A stretch of DNA of 64,000 bases from NCBI RefSeq assembly GCF_900129495.1, contig NZ_FQVX01000002.1:744001-808000 (forward strand). The letters run 5' to 3'. Shown in pieces: positions 28,790 through 36,314 of the stretch; the first letter of the stretch is position 1, and each line of letters begins with the position of its first letter. A program made the translations under genes and the position numbers. The notes under the pieces are model-generated. The model saw nothing but the letters and a program-made list of their open reading frames with translations. It did not search any database and had not been told where the DNA came from. This DNA is from Geodermatophilus nigrescens. Its GTDB lineage: Bacteria > Actinomycetota > Actinomycetes > Mycobacteriales > Geodermatophilaceae.

Positions 28790-29023
28790 CCGTACCGCGG
28801 TCTCGGCCGGACAGGTCCCGGCCCGGGGTCCCGCCGGGCCACCTGCTCGGCCAGCGCCCGGCAGACACGTCCCGTCGATGTCCTCGCGTTCGTCCACCAG
28901 GGGGAAGTGCCGGTCGGTGGAACGGCGCCCATCCGAGCGACCTCGGGCAGGGGCACCCGTACACGCCTGTCGGATCCCACGGGACGAGCCTCGAGGAGCT
29001 GCGGGGCAAGGCAAGCTGAGCCC
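28790..29023. other. Intergenic region before the DUF429-RelA/SpoT gene
   Basis: This 234-base gap has no recognisable gene on either strand. Both strands are open in places, but codon use is poor and no motif is seen. The promoter and ribosome-binding site for the following GTG (29024) should be here; the bases just before it (GCAAGCTGAGCCC) carry no clear Shine-Dalgarno sequence. Confidence 0.5.
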
Positions 29024-30760
29024 GTGCGGCACATCGGGATCGACCTCGCCTGGGGGCTCAGGCAACCCACCGGCCTCGCCGTGCTGGACGACGCCGGCCG
29101 ACTGGTGCACGTCAGCGCGGTCCGCACCGACGACGAGATCGAGACCGCGCTGGCCCCGTTCACCGCCGGTCCGTGCATCGTGGCGATCGACGCCCCGCTG
29201 GTGGTCACCAACGCCACCGGGAACCGGGCCGCCGAGCGGGCGCTCAACGCCGACTTCGCGAGGTTCGAGGCCGGGGCGCACCCGACGAACACCGGCAGAG
29301 CCGAGTTCACCGATGGTGACACCCGCGGCGGGCGGATCGGCCGGCGCTTGAAGCTGGACCTGGACCCCCGCTCGGGCCGCGACCGCCGGGCGATCGAGGT
29401 CTACCCGCACGCTGCGACGGTGGCGTTGTTCCGGCTGGGCCGCACGTTGAAGTACAAGGACAAGCCGGGCCGGGTGCTCGAACAGATGCGCGCGGAGCTG
29501 CTGCTGCTCATCGATCTGCTGAGCGCGGTGGCCGAGCTCGACCTCGGGGAACCGTTCGCCGCGCTGCGCCGGCATGTGCAGGCCGCCACCCGCAAGAGCG
29601 AGCTGCGGGTGGCGGAGGACCAGGTCGACGCCGTGGTGTGCGCCTACGTGGGATGGATCGCCGTCCGGCGCCCGGACGAGGTGACCACCTACGGCGACGC
29701 CGCCGGCGGCGCGATCGTGACCCCGAGCCTGCCGCCGGGCCTGCAGCCCGGCCCCCGGGATGCCGCGCCTCCGCCCGACCCCGTGCAGCAGGCCATCCAG
29801 GCGTACGCCGACGGCCGGCCCGAGACCCTGGTCGCCGGGGAGCAGGCACTGGCGCTCGTCACCGGGGTGCTCGACGAGGCCGGGATCAACTACCTGTCGG
29901 TGACCGGGCGGACCAAGACCATCGCCTCGTTCGCGGAGAAGGCGGCCCGCACGGTCGACGGCGTGCCTGCGTACCCGGACCCGATGCGGGAGATCACCGA
30001 CCAGATCGGCGTGCGGGTGATCACCTACGTGCAGAGCGACGTGGAGGCGGTCGCTGAGCTGCTGGCCGCGCAGGTGCGGGTGATCGACGACCTCGACATG
30101 GGGCGGCGGACGGCGCAGCAGGGCCGGTTCGGTTACTCCAGCCGGCACCTGCTGATCAGCGTGGACCGTGGCCGGGCGGCCGAGCTGCCGGAGCTGGTCG
30201 GGCGCGTGGTGCAGGTGCAGGTGCGCACGGTGCTGCAGCACGCGTGGGCCGAGTTCGAGCACGACATCCGCTACAAGGGGACGGTGCCGGACGAGCACGC
30301 CTCCGAGTTCGACCGCCGGTTCACCCTGGCCGCCGGGTTGCTGGAGCTGGCCGACCAGCAGTTCACCGCGATCCGCGAGCGCCTCCGGGCACCGGTTCCC
30401 GCCGACGAGGCCGACGACATCGACCCCGACGACCCTCGGATCGCGCCTCGGGAACTGGCTGCGTTCTTGGCGGGGCAGTACGCCGACGCCGGCTGGTCGC
30501 GCCCGGACCACTACACCTGGATCTCCGGCCTCCTGCTCGAACTGGGCGTGACCAGCCTGGTGGAGCTGGGTGAAGTGCTGCGCGGCGTCGACGACAGCGG
30601 CATCACCGCCCGGATGGACTACCGCTACCCCCCGGGTGCCGTGCGCCGGCTGGACGACACGCTGCTGGCCGGCTTCGGGCAGCGGTACGTGGACCTGCAC
30701 GGCAACGCCGACCGCCGCACCGCGCTGACCACCCGGCTGCAGCGGCTCACCGGCAGCTGA
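29024..30760 (+). CDS. DUF429 (RNase H-fold) fused to a RelA/SpoT alarmone-synthetase-like domain
   Basis: 578-aa two-domain protein. Residues about 1-215 are a DUF429 domain, a predicted RNase H-fold enzyme, with its acidic set intact: Asp7 (GIDLAWG), Asp56 (VAIDAPL), Glu125 (IEVYPHA) and Asp202 (EDQVDAVVCAY). After a Pro-rich linker (about 225-255) a RelA/SpoT domain runs from about 260 to 430: GRTKTIASFAEK (Arg296, Lys298, Ser302), Asp326 in DQIGVR, FGYSSRH (Tyr371, His375), and QVQVRTVLQHAWAEFEHDIR (397-416). By eye the catalytic Glu of the usual E-x-Q-x-R-T motif is Gln397. A further conserved-looking C-terminal segment (about 460-578) follows. No hydrolase, TGS or ACT domain is present, so it resembles small alarmone synthetases or toxSAS toxins. 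Function is unknown. Confidence 0.85.
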   Translation: MRHIGIDLAWGLRQPTGLAVLDDAGRLVHVSAVRTDDEIETALAPFTAGPCIVAIDAPLVVTNATGNRAAERALNADFARFEAGAHPTNTGRAEFTDGDTRGGRIGRRLKLDLDPRSGRDRRAIEVYPHAATVALFRLGRTLKYKDKPGRVLEQMRAELLLLIDLLSAVAELDLGEPFAALRRHVQAATRKSELRVAEDQVDAVVCAYVGWIAVRRPDEVTTYGDAAGGAIVTPSLPPGLQPGPRDAAPPPDPVQQAIQAYADGRPETLVAGEQALALVTGVLDEAGINYLSVTGRTKTIASFAEKAARTVDGVPAYPDPMREITDQIGVRVITYVQSDVEAVAELLAAQVRVIDDLDMGRRTAQQGRFGYSSRHLLISVDRGRAAELPELVGRVVQVQVRTVLQHAWAEFEHDIRYKGTVPDEHASEFDRRFTLAAGLLELADQQFTAIRERLRAPVPADEADDIDPDDPRIAPRELAAFLAGQYADAGWSRPDHYTWISGLLLELGVTSLVELGEVLRGVDDSGITARMDYRYPPGAVRRLDDTLLAGFGQRYVDLHGNADRRTALTTRLQRLTGS

Positions 30761-30844
30761 CCACCGCGTCGCGGCCGAGTACCCGGCACCCGACGAGACT
30801 GCCCGGAACGACGAGCGGGGGGGAGCAGTCATAGCCTCACCCGC

Positions 30845-31816
30845 ATGCGCGCAGTCCAGATCACCGAGTTCGGTGGCCCCGAGGTCCTGAACGTCGTCGA
30901 CCTCCCCGACCCCGTCCCCGGCGACGGCCAGCAGCTCTACGAGGTGAGCGCGGCCGGCGTGAACTACGCCGACACCCACCAGACCGAGGACAGCTACCTC
31001 GCCCCGCAGACGCTGCCGCTCGTGCCGGGCGCGGAGTTCGTCGGCCGCCCCGCCGGCGGCGGCGAGCGCGTGGTCGGGCTGGTCGAGGGCGGCGGGTACG
31101 CCGAGAAGGTCGTCGGCAGCCCGCGGCTGACCTGGCCGGTCCCCGACGCCGTCACCGACGAGCAGGCCCTCGCCCTCGTGCTGCAGGGCACCACCGCCTG
31201 GCACCTGCTCAGGACCAGCGCGCACCTGGCCGCGGGCGAGTCGGTCGTCGTCATCGCCGGCGCCGGCGGCGTCGGGTCGCTGGCCGTGCAGCTGGCCAAG
31301 CGGTGGGGTGCCGGGCGGGTCATCGCCACCGCGTCCAGCCCGGAGAAGCGGGCGCTGGCCGAGGAGCTCGGCGCCGACGCCACCGTCGACCCCGCGCTCG
31401 CCGACGACGACCCGAAGACCTTCACCGCGGCGCTGCGCGAGGCCAACGGCGGGAAGCGCGTCGACGTCGTCCTCGAGATGACCGGCGGCAACGTCTTCGA
31501 CGGCTCGTTCTCCGCGCTCGCGCCCTTCGGCCGGCTCGTCGCCTACGGCATGGCCGGCCGGCGCCCGCCGAAGGCCGTGCAGCCGCCGTCGCTCATGGGC
31601 ACCAGCCGCGGCGTCATCGGCTTCTGGCTGGCGCACTGCTTCAGCCGCCCGGCGATGCTCGACGACGCGATGAGCGACCTGCTGCAGCTCACCGCCGACG
31701 GCGCGCTGAAGCCGGTCGGCGGCGGGCGCTACCCGCTGTCCGCCGTCCGCGAGGCGCACCAGGACATCCTGTCCCGCCGCACCACCGGCAAGCTGGTCCT
31801 CGACCCGACCCGCTGA
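30845..31816 (+). CDS. NADPH:quinone oxidoreductase, zinc-independent MDR family
   Basis: 323-aa medium-chain reductase of the quinone oxidoreductase group. It has an N-terminal GroES-like fold (QITEFGGPEVLNVVDLPDPV, then SAAGVNYADTHQTEDSY), the cofactor motif AGAGGVGSLAVQLAKRWGA (about residues 139-157), and FGRLVAYGMAGRRP. No zinc-binding Cys cluster is present, as expected for QOR proteins. Likely reduces quinones or enones with NADPH. Its leader and first 31 codons exist as a diverged second copy at 27101-27211. A strong hairpin terminator follows. Confidence 0.92.
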   Translation: MRAVQITEFGGPEVLNVVDLPDPVPGDGQQLYEVSAAGVNYADTHQTEDSYLAPQTLPLVPGAEFVGRPAGGGERVVGLVEGGGYAEKVVGSPRLTWPVPDAVTDEQALALVLQGTTAWHLLRTSAHLAAGESVVVIAGAGGVGSLAVQLAKRWGAGRVIATASSPEKRALAEELGADATVDPALADDDPKTFTAALREANGGKRVDVVLEMTGGNVFDGSFSALAPFGRLVAYGMAGRRPPKAVQPPSLMGTSRGVIGFWLAHCFSRPAMLDDAMSDLLQLTADGALKPVGGGRYPLSAVREAHQDILSRRTTGKLVLDPTR

Positions 31817-31836
31817 CACCGCACCTCACGCACTGT

Positions 31837-31869
31837 CACCGCCCGGAGGGCCCGCCCCTCCGGGCGGTG
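31837..31869 (+). terminator. Hairpin terminator after the quinone oxidoreductase
   Basis: CACCGCCCGGAGGG (31837-31850) pairs perfectly with CCCTCCGGGCGGTG (31856-31869) around a 5-base loop, 20 bases after the stop codon. The 14-base stem is one of the strongest hairpins in the window. Confidence 0.85.
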
Positions 31870-32003
31870 GCGCGTCTCCCCCCGACGGGTCACGACCACT
31901 ACACCGTTCCGCTATCCCCTCCCTAGCGTCCCTGGTGACCACTGCTGGGGGTGTGCAACGGCGCCCGGACCCCGGCGATCACCCGGATCGTCCAGGGGAG
32001 ACC

Positions 32004-32681
32004 GTGTCCCGACCGACACCCCGTGCCCGCGCGGCCGCGTTCGCGCTCGGCGCGACCCTGCTCGCCGGCCTCACCGGCTGCGAGTGGCCCGACGTCAGCA
32101 TGAGCCCCGGCCTCGGCGCCGCCGCGGCCGAGACCACCGAGGCCGCCGACCCCACCGACGAGCCCGCCGAGGAGACCGCGGCGGAGGAGACGGCCGCGGA
32201 GGAGACGGCGACGACCGACGAGGTCACCGTCCCCACGCCCGTGCGCCCCGCCGGCGACCTCGACGCCGGCTCGCTCACCCGCGCGCTCCCGGCCGGCGAC
32301 CGCACCGTCGTCGTCGACTACTGGACCGCCGACCAGGCCACCACCTGGACCGCCGCCCAGGACAAGACCATCCAGATCGCCGCGCACGTCGAGGGCGGGG
32401 ACGACGAGACCGAGGTCCTCGTCACCCGCTTCGCCGCCACGACCGACGACGGCACCGCCCGCGTCCTCGCCGCCGAGGACCGGGGCGAGTTCGCGCTCAT
32501 GCCGCCGTTCAGCTACACCACCGCGCTCACCCTCACCGAGGCCACCCCGGCAGCGACGTCGCTGACCGTCACGGTGCAGTTCGACCTGCTGGTCGAGACC
32601 GAGCCCGGCGCCCAGCGCTACTTCCGCCAGACCGTGCTCGACACCCTCGAGCTGCCGCTCCTGCAGGAGGACCCCTCGTGA
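32004..32681 (+). CDS. Predicted lipoprotein with acidic linker, coupled to a glycosyltransferase
   Basis: 225 aa from GTG 32004, preceded by AGGGGAG (31994-32000). The lipobox LLAGLTGC places the modified Cys at about residue 28. An acidic low-complexity linker follows with the repeated EETAA unit (about 50-75), then a beta-rich domain (about 85-225: RTVVVDYWTADQATTWTAAQ, TIQIAAHVEG, TSLTVTVQFDLLVETEPGAQ). I recognise no family for the domain. The stop overlaps the GT2 gene start (GTGA), so the two are translationally coupled. It may be an outer-surface partner in export or modification of the glycan made by that enzyme (inference). Confidence 0.8.
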   Translation: MSRPTPRARAAAFALGATLLAGLTGCEWPDVSMSPGLGAAAAETTEAADPTDEPAEETAAEETAAEETATTDEVTVPTPVRPAGDLDAGSLTRALPAGDRTVVVDYWTADQATTWTAAQDKTIQIAAHVEGGDDETEVLVTRFAATTDDGTARVLAAEDRGEFALMPPFSYTTALTLTEATPAATSLTVTVQFDLLVETEPGAQRYFRQTVLDTLELPLLQEDPS

Positions 32682-34162
32682 CCCAGCTCGTCGTCCACGG
32701 CATGCGGCGGTCCACCGACCGCGTGCAGCTGCTCGCCCGCGGCGGTCAGCAGATCCCCGACATCAGCTCGCTGGTGCCCGCCGAGTTCGGTGGCCCGCAG
32801 GACAGCGCCGAGGCGCTGCGCCACGCGACCATCAGCTGCGTCATCCCGGCCTACAACGAGGAGTCGACGATCGCCGACGTCCTCACCTCGCTGCTGTCGC
32901 AGACCCGGCCGCCGGACGTCGTCCACGTCGTCATCAACAACACCGACGACGACACCCCCGAGATCGCCGGCCAGTTCGTCGGCGAGCACACCCGCGTGGT
33001 CAAGGGCGAGACCTACCGGACCACCGTGCACGTGCACGACATCGGCGAGAACCCCGACAAGAAGGTCGGCGCGCTCAACTACGGCTACTTCGTCAGCCGC
33101 GGCTACGACTACATCCTCGGTGTCGACGGCGACACCACCCTCGACCGGCGCTGCGTCGAGTGGCTGGAGAAGGAGATGGTCACCGACCCGCGCATCGGCG
33201 GGCTGTCGGCCATCTACACCTTCGACAAGTCCAAGGTGCACGGCGCGATGGCGAAGTTCCTCGTCGCCGGCCAGCGCGCCCAGTTCGCCGGCTTCAACAT
33301 GGACAACCTCGTCCGCGGCCGGAACATGGCCGTCCTCGGCGGCCAGTGCAGCCTCTTCAGCGTCCGCGCGCTGGAGGCCGTCATGTACCGCCACCACCAG
33401 TCCGCCCCGTGGGTGCGCGACTCGGAGGTCGAGGACTCCAAGCTCTCCCTGCAGATCAAGGACGCCGGCTTCAGCACGAAGATCAGCGCCCGGGCCCGCG
33501 CGTTCGTGGGGCCGATGACCACGCTGCGCGCGCTGCACGGCCAGCAGGTGAAGTGGAACTTCGGCGGCATCGACCTGCTGTGGCCCGGTCAGCGCGGCGA
33601 CAGCAAGGGCCAGCCGCTGCACCCGAACCTGCGGCTGCGCTGGTACGAGAACATCTCGATGGTCTTCAACATCGCCGCCCGCATGGGCTTCCTGCTGCTG
33701 CTGGCGGCGGCGCTGTCGATCGACGCGTTCGTGTTCAACCCGATCTGGCTGATCCCGCCGGCGGTGGCGACGCTGCTGAACCTGCGGATCGCGCTGGCGA
33801 TGCACGACAAGAGCGCCACGGACCTCCTCTACGCCGCCCTGGTGGCGCCCGCCGAGCTCTACATGTGGGTGCGGATGGGCCACTTCGTCACCGCGTGGGT
33901 GCAGTTCTTCGCCCGCGTCGAGAAGGACAACTGGGCGGCGCAGGCGGCGGCCGAGCGCGGCCGCGGGTCGGCCTACGTCATGCCGGCGGTCTGCGCGGCG
34001 GTCACCTTCGCGGTGCTGATCTTCGCCTGGAGCCAGCAGAGCATCGGCGTGCAGTCGGCGATCCTGTCGATCGGCTGGCCGGTCCTCTACCTGCTGACCA
34101 TCCTGCAGACGGTCTTCATGCTGAAGAAGCTGGTGCGCCGCCAGCGCGGCTTCAGCGTCTGA
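32678..34162 (+). CDS. Processive family 2 glycosyltransferase, membrane-bound
   Basis: 494-aa GT2 enzyme with cellulose/hyaluronan-synthase-like layout. The cytosolic catalytic domain opens with ISCVIPAYNEESTIADVL (about residues 51-68), the D-x-D is in GVDGDTTLDRR, GQCSLFSVRAL is the acceptor loop and DSEVEDSKLSLQIKDAGF the catalytic ED motif. The final QxxRW-like motif reads QQVKWN. Two transmembrane helices follow immediately (about 334-375) and more near the C terminus (about 435-480). It should extend a beta-linked polysaccharide through the membrane; the sugar is unknown. No PilZ domain or BcsB-like partner is present. It is translationally coupled to the upstream lipoprotein. Confidence 0.9.
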   Translation: MTQLVVHGMRRSTDRVQLLARGGQQIPDISSLVPAEFGGPQDSAEALRHATISCVIPAYNEESTIADVLTSLLSQTRPPDVVHVVINNTDDDTPEIAGQFVGEHTRVVKGETYRTTVHVHDIGENPDKKVGALNYGYFVSRGYDYILGVDGDTTLDRRCVEWLEKEMVTDPRIGGLSAIYTFDKSKVHGAMAKFLVAGQRAQFAGFNMDNLVRGRNMAVLGGQCSLFSVRALEAVMYRHHQSAPWVRDSEVEDSKLSLQIKDAGFSTKISARARAFVGPMTTLRALHGQQVKWNFGGIDLLWPGQRGDSKGQPLHPNLRLRWYENISMVFNIAARMGFLLLLAAALSIDAFVFNPIWLIPPAVATLLNLRIALAMHDKSATDLLYAALVAPAELYMWVRMGHFVTAWVQFFARVEKDNWAAQAAAERGRGSAYVMPAVCAAVTFAVLIFAWSQQSIGVQSAILSIGWPVLYLLTILQTVFMLKKLVRRQRGFSV

Positions 34163-34177
34163 CCTCCTGACGCACGC

Positions 34178-34211
34178 GAGGGGCCCCGGACCTGCTGGTC
34201 CGGGGCCCCTC
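34178..34211. terminator. Bidirectional hairpin between GT2 and VWA genes
   Basis: GAGGGGCCCCGGACC (34178-34192) pairs perfectly with GGTCCGGGGCCCCTC (34197-34211) with a 4-base TGCT loop. Weaker pairing continues on both sides. It lies between the stops of two convergent genes. Confidence 0.88.
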
Positions 34212-34234
34212 GTGCGTGCGCGGCCGGGCCGCGG

Positions 34235-35194
34235 TCAGAACAGGCGCTGCAGCCGCCAGGCCGCGAGGCCGAGGCCGCAGGCGAGCAGCAGGGTGGCCAC
34301 CCGCACGAACCAGTAGGAGACGTCCTGCGGCTCGGTGGTGTAGCCGATCTGGCTGCCCAGGTCGTCGTAGACCGCCTCGAGCTCGGCGCGGGTGCGGGCC
34401 TCGTTGTACTGCCCGCCGGTCTCGTCGGCGATCAGCCGCAGCGCCTCGCGGTCGATCGGCACCGGCGTCCGCTCGCCGCCGATGTCGATGGAGCCGTAGT
34501 CGGTGCCGAAGGCGATCGTCGACACCGGCACCCCGGCCTCCTGCGCCGCGGAGATCGCCTGGGTGTTCTCCCGGCCGACGGTGTTGTAGCCGTCGGACAG
34601 CAGCAGGATCCGCGCCGGGGGCAGCGCCTCCTCCGAGCCGACGTCGAGGGTCGACTGGAAGGTGCTGATCGCGGTCAGCGAGGTGAAGATCGCCTCGCCG
34701 ATCGCCGTCGCCTCCGACAGCTCCAGGTTGGCGATCGCGCCGCGCACCTGGTCGCGGTCGGTCGTCGGGGTCACCAGCGTGGACGCGGTGCCCGAGAACG
34801 ACACCAGCCCGAGGTTGATCCGCTCCGGGAGGATGTCGACGAAGTCGCTGGCGGCGTCCTTCATCGCCTCGAACCGGCTGGGCTCGATGTCCTCGGCCTG
34901 CATCGACAGCGACACGTCGAGGGCCAGGACGACGGTGGCGGTCTCCCGCGGCACCCGCACCTCGGTGCTCGGCTGCGCGAGCGAGAGCACCAGCCCGAGC
35001 AGCGAGGCGAGCGTCAGCCCGAACGCGACGTGGCGCACCCACCCGGCCCGCTTGGGCAGCAGGCTCGCGGCGAGCCCCGTCTGGGAGAACCGCGCGGCGT
35101 ACACCCGCCGGCGCAGCTGCTTGACCACGTACAGGGTCGCCAGGGCGACGACGGGGACGAGGGCGATCAGCCACAGCGGTGACTGGAAACTCAC
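34235..35194 (-). CDS. VWA-domain membrane protein (BatA-like)
   Basis: 319 aa from GTG 35194. Two N-terminal hydrophobic segments (about residues 5-24 and 55-72) bracket a basic loop, then a von Willebrand A domain (about 85-285) with a MIDAS motif DVSLSM, the Thr/Asp-bearing strands SFSGTAS and LLLSDGYNTVG, and a final transmembrane helix (WFVRVATLLLACGLGLAAW). This is the Bat/MoxR-associated type. DUF58 and MoxR genes lie directly upstream on the same strand. The trio usually works as a chaperone-like metal-insertion or assembly system at the membrane, with unknown client. Confidence 0.9.
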   Translation of the reverse strand: MSFQSPLWLIALVPVVALATLYVVKQLRRRVYAARFSQTGLAASLLPKRAGWVRHVAFGLTLASLLGLVLSLAQPSTEVRVPRETATVVLALDVSLSMQAEDIEPSRFEAMKDAASDFVDILPERINLGLVSFSGTASTLVTPTTDRDQVRGAIANLELSEATAIGEAIFTSLTAISTFQSTLDVGSEEALPPARILLLSDGYNTVGRENTQAISAAQEAGVPVSTIAFGTDYGSIDIGGERTPVPIDREALRLIADETGGQYNEARTRAELEAVYDDLGSQIGYTTEPQDVSYWFVRVATLLLACGLGLAAWRLQRLF

Positions 35195-35222
35195 GGGCGG
35201 GCCCTCCTGGGGTGCGGGGCGC

Positions 35223-36314
35223 TCACCGCGAGGCCCCGCCGCTTCCGGCGCGCCGGCGGTCGGCGACGAAACGGACGACGTCCATCAGCCAGTCGCGGTC
35301 GGTGCGCAGCTGCAGGTGCCCGGCACCCGCGCGGCGCAGGCCGGCCGCGATGGCCCGCCGTTGCTCGGCGGCGCCGGCGGCGTAGCGGGCCCGGAACTCG
35401 GGGTCGCCGGTGGGCACCTCGAGCGTCTGGCCGGACTCGGGGTCGCGGACGGTGAGCAGGCCGACGTCGGGCAGCTCGAGCTCGCGCGGGTCGACCACCT
35501 CGATGGCGAGCAGCTCGTGCCGGGTGCCGAGGCCGCGCAGCGGTCGCTCCCAGTCGGCGGTCTCCCCCGCGTCCGACCCGAGGAAGTCGCTGACCACGAC
35601 GACCAGCCCGCGACGGCGCGGCGGGCGGCGCAGGGTCTCCAGCGCCGCGGCGAGGTCGCCGCGGCGGCCGGTGGACGCCCGCGGGGTGGCGACGACGGCG
35701 CGCAGCAGCCGGTCGGCGGCGAGCCGGCCGGGCTGCGCCGGGTAGCGGTCGACCCGCTCGCCGGTGGTGACGACGGCGCCGAGCCGGTTGCCGCCGCGCA
35801 CGGTCAGGTGGCTGACGGCGGCGAGCCCGGCGATGGCCAGGTCGCGCTTGTCGCACAGGCCGGTGCCGAAGTCGAGGCTGGCCGACAGGTCGACCACCGC
35901 CCACGTCTCCAGCTCGCGGTCGGCGATCGTCTCGCGCACGTGCGGCACCTGGGTGCGGGCGGTGACCGGCCAGTCCATCCGCCGGACGTCGTCGCCCGGG
36001 TGGTAGGTGCGGGAGTCGCCGGCCTCGGTGCCCGACCCGGGGACCAGGCCCAGGTGGTCGCCCTGCAGCAGCCCGTCGAGCCGCCGCCGGACGGTGAGCT
36101 CGAGCCGCTGCAGCAGGACGTCGGCCGGGCCCTCCCCGAAGTGCGGCGGGGAGCCGTCGCCGTCGCGGGGGTCGATGCCCGAACCGGGGGTGCCGGAGCC
36201 GGGCGTGCCGGCCGCACCCGCGGCGGGTGCCGGATCCGTCGCCGTCGCCGTCCCGGCCGCACCCTCGGCAGCGGCGGCCTCCGCCGCCCGCGCGCGGCCG
36301 CGCCGCAGGATCAC
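35223..36314 (-). CDS. DUF58 domain protein (MoxR-associated)
   Basis: 363 aa from GTG 36314, overlapping the MoxR stop by four bases. After an Ala/Gly/Pro-rich N terminus of about 55 residues, the DUF58 signature is present: GDHLGLVPGSGTEAGDSRTY, HPGDDVRRMDWPVTARTQ, then a VWA-like fold with WAVVDLSASLDFGT and VVVVSDFLGSDAG. It has no predicted transmembrane helix, unlike some DUF58 proteins. It sits between MoxR and the VWA protein in one operon and is expected to form a complex with them. Confidence 0.9.
   Translation of the reverse strand: MILRRGRARAAEAAAAEGAAGTATATDPAPAAGAAGTPGSGTPGSGIDPRDGDGSPPHFGEGPADVLLQRLELTVRRRLDGLLQGDHLGLVPGSGTEAGDSRTYHPGDDVRRMDWPVTARTQVPHVRETIADRELETWAVVDLSASLDFGTGLCDKRDLAIAGLAAVSHLTVRGGNRLGAVVTTGERVDRYPAQPGRLAADRLLRAVVATPRASTGRRGDLAAALETLRRPPRRRGLVVVVSDFLGSDAGETADWERPLRGLGTRHELLAIEVVDPRELELPDVGLLTVRDPESGQTLEVPTGDPEFRARYAAGAAEQRRAIAAGLRRAGAGHLQLRTDRDWLMDVVRFVADRRRAGSGGASR

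Noticed and set aside
26000-31000. Integrase, transposase or att sites bounding the accessory segment
   Set aside because: No recombinase gene, tRNA or inverted-repeat ends were found. Only the oxidoreductase direct repeat marks the edges, so a named mobile element is not called.
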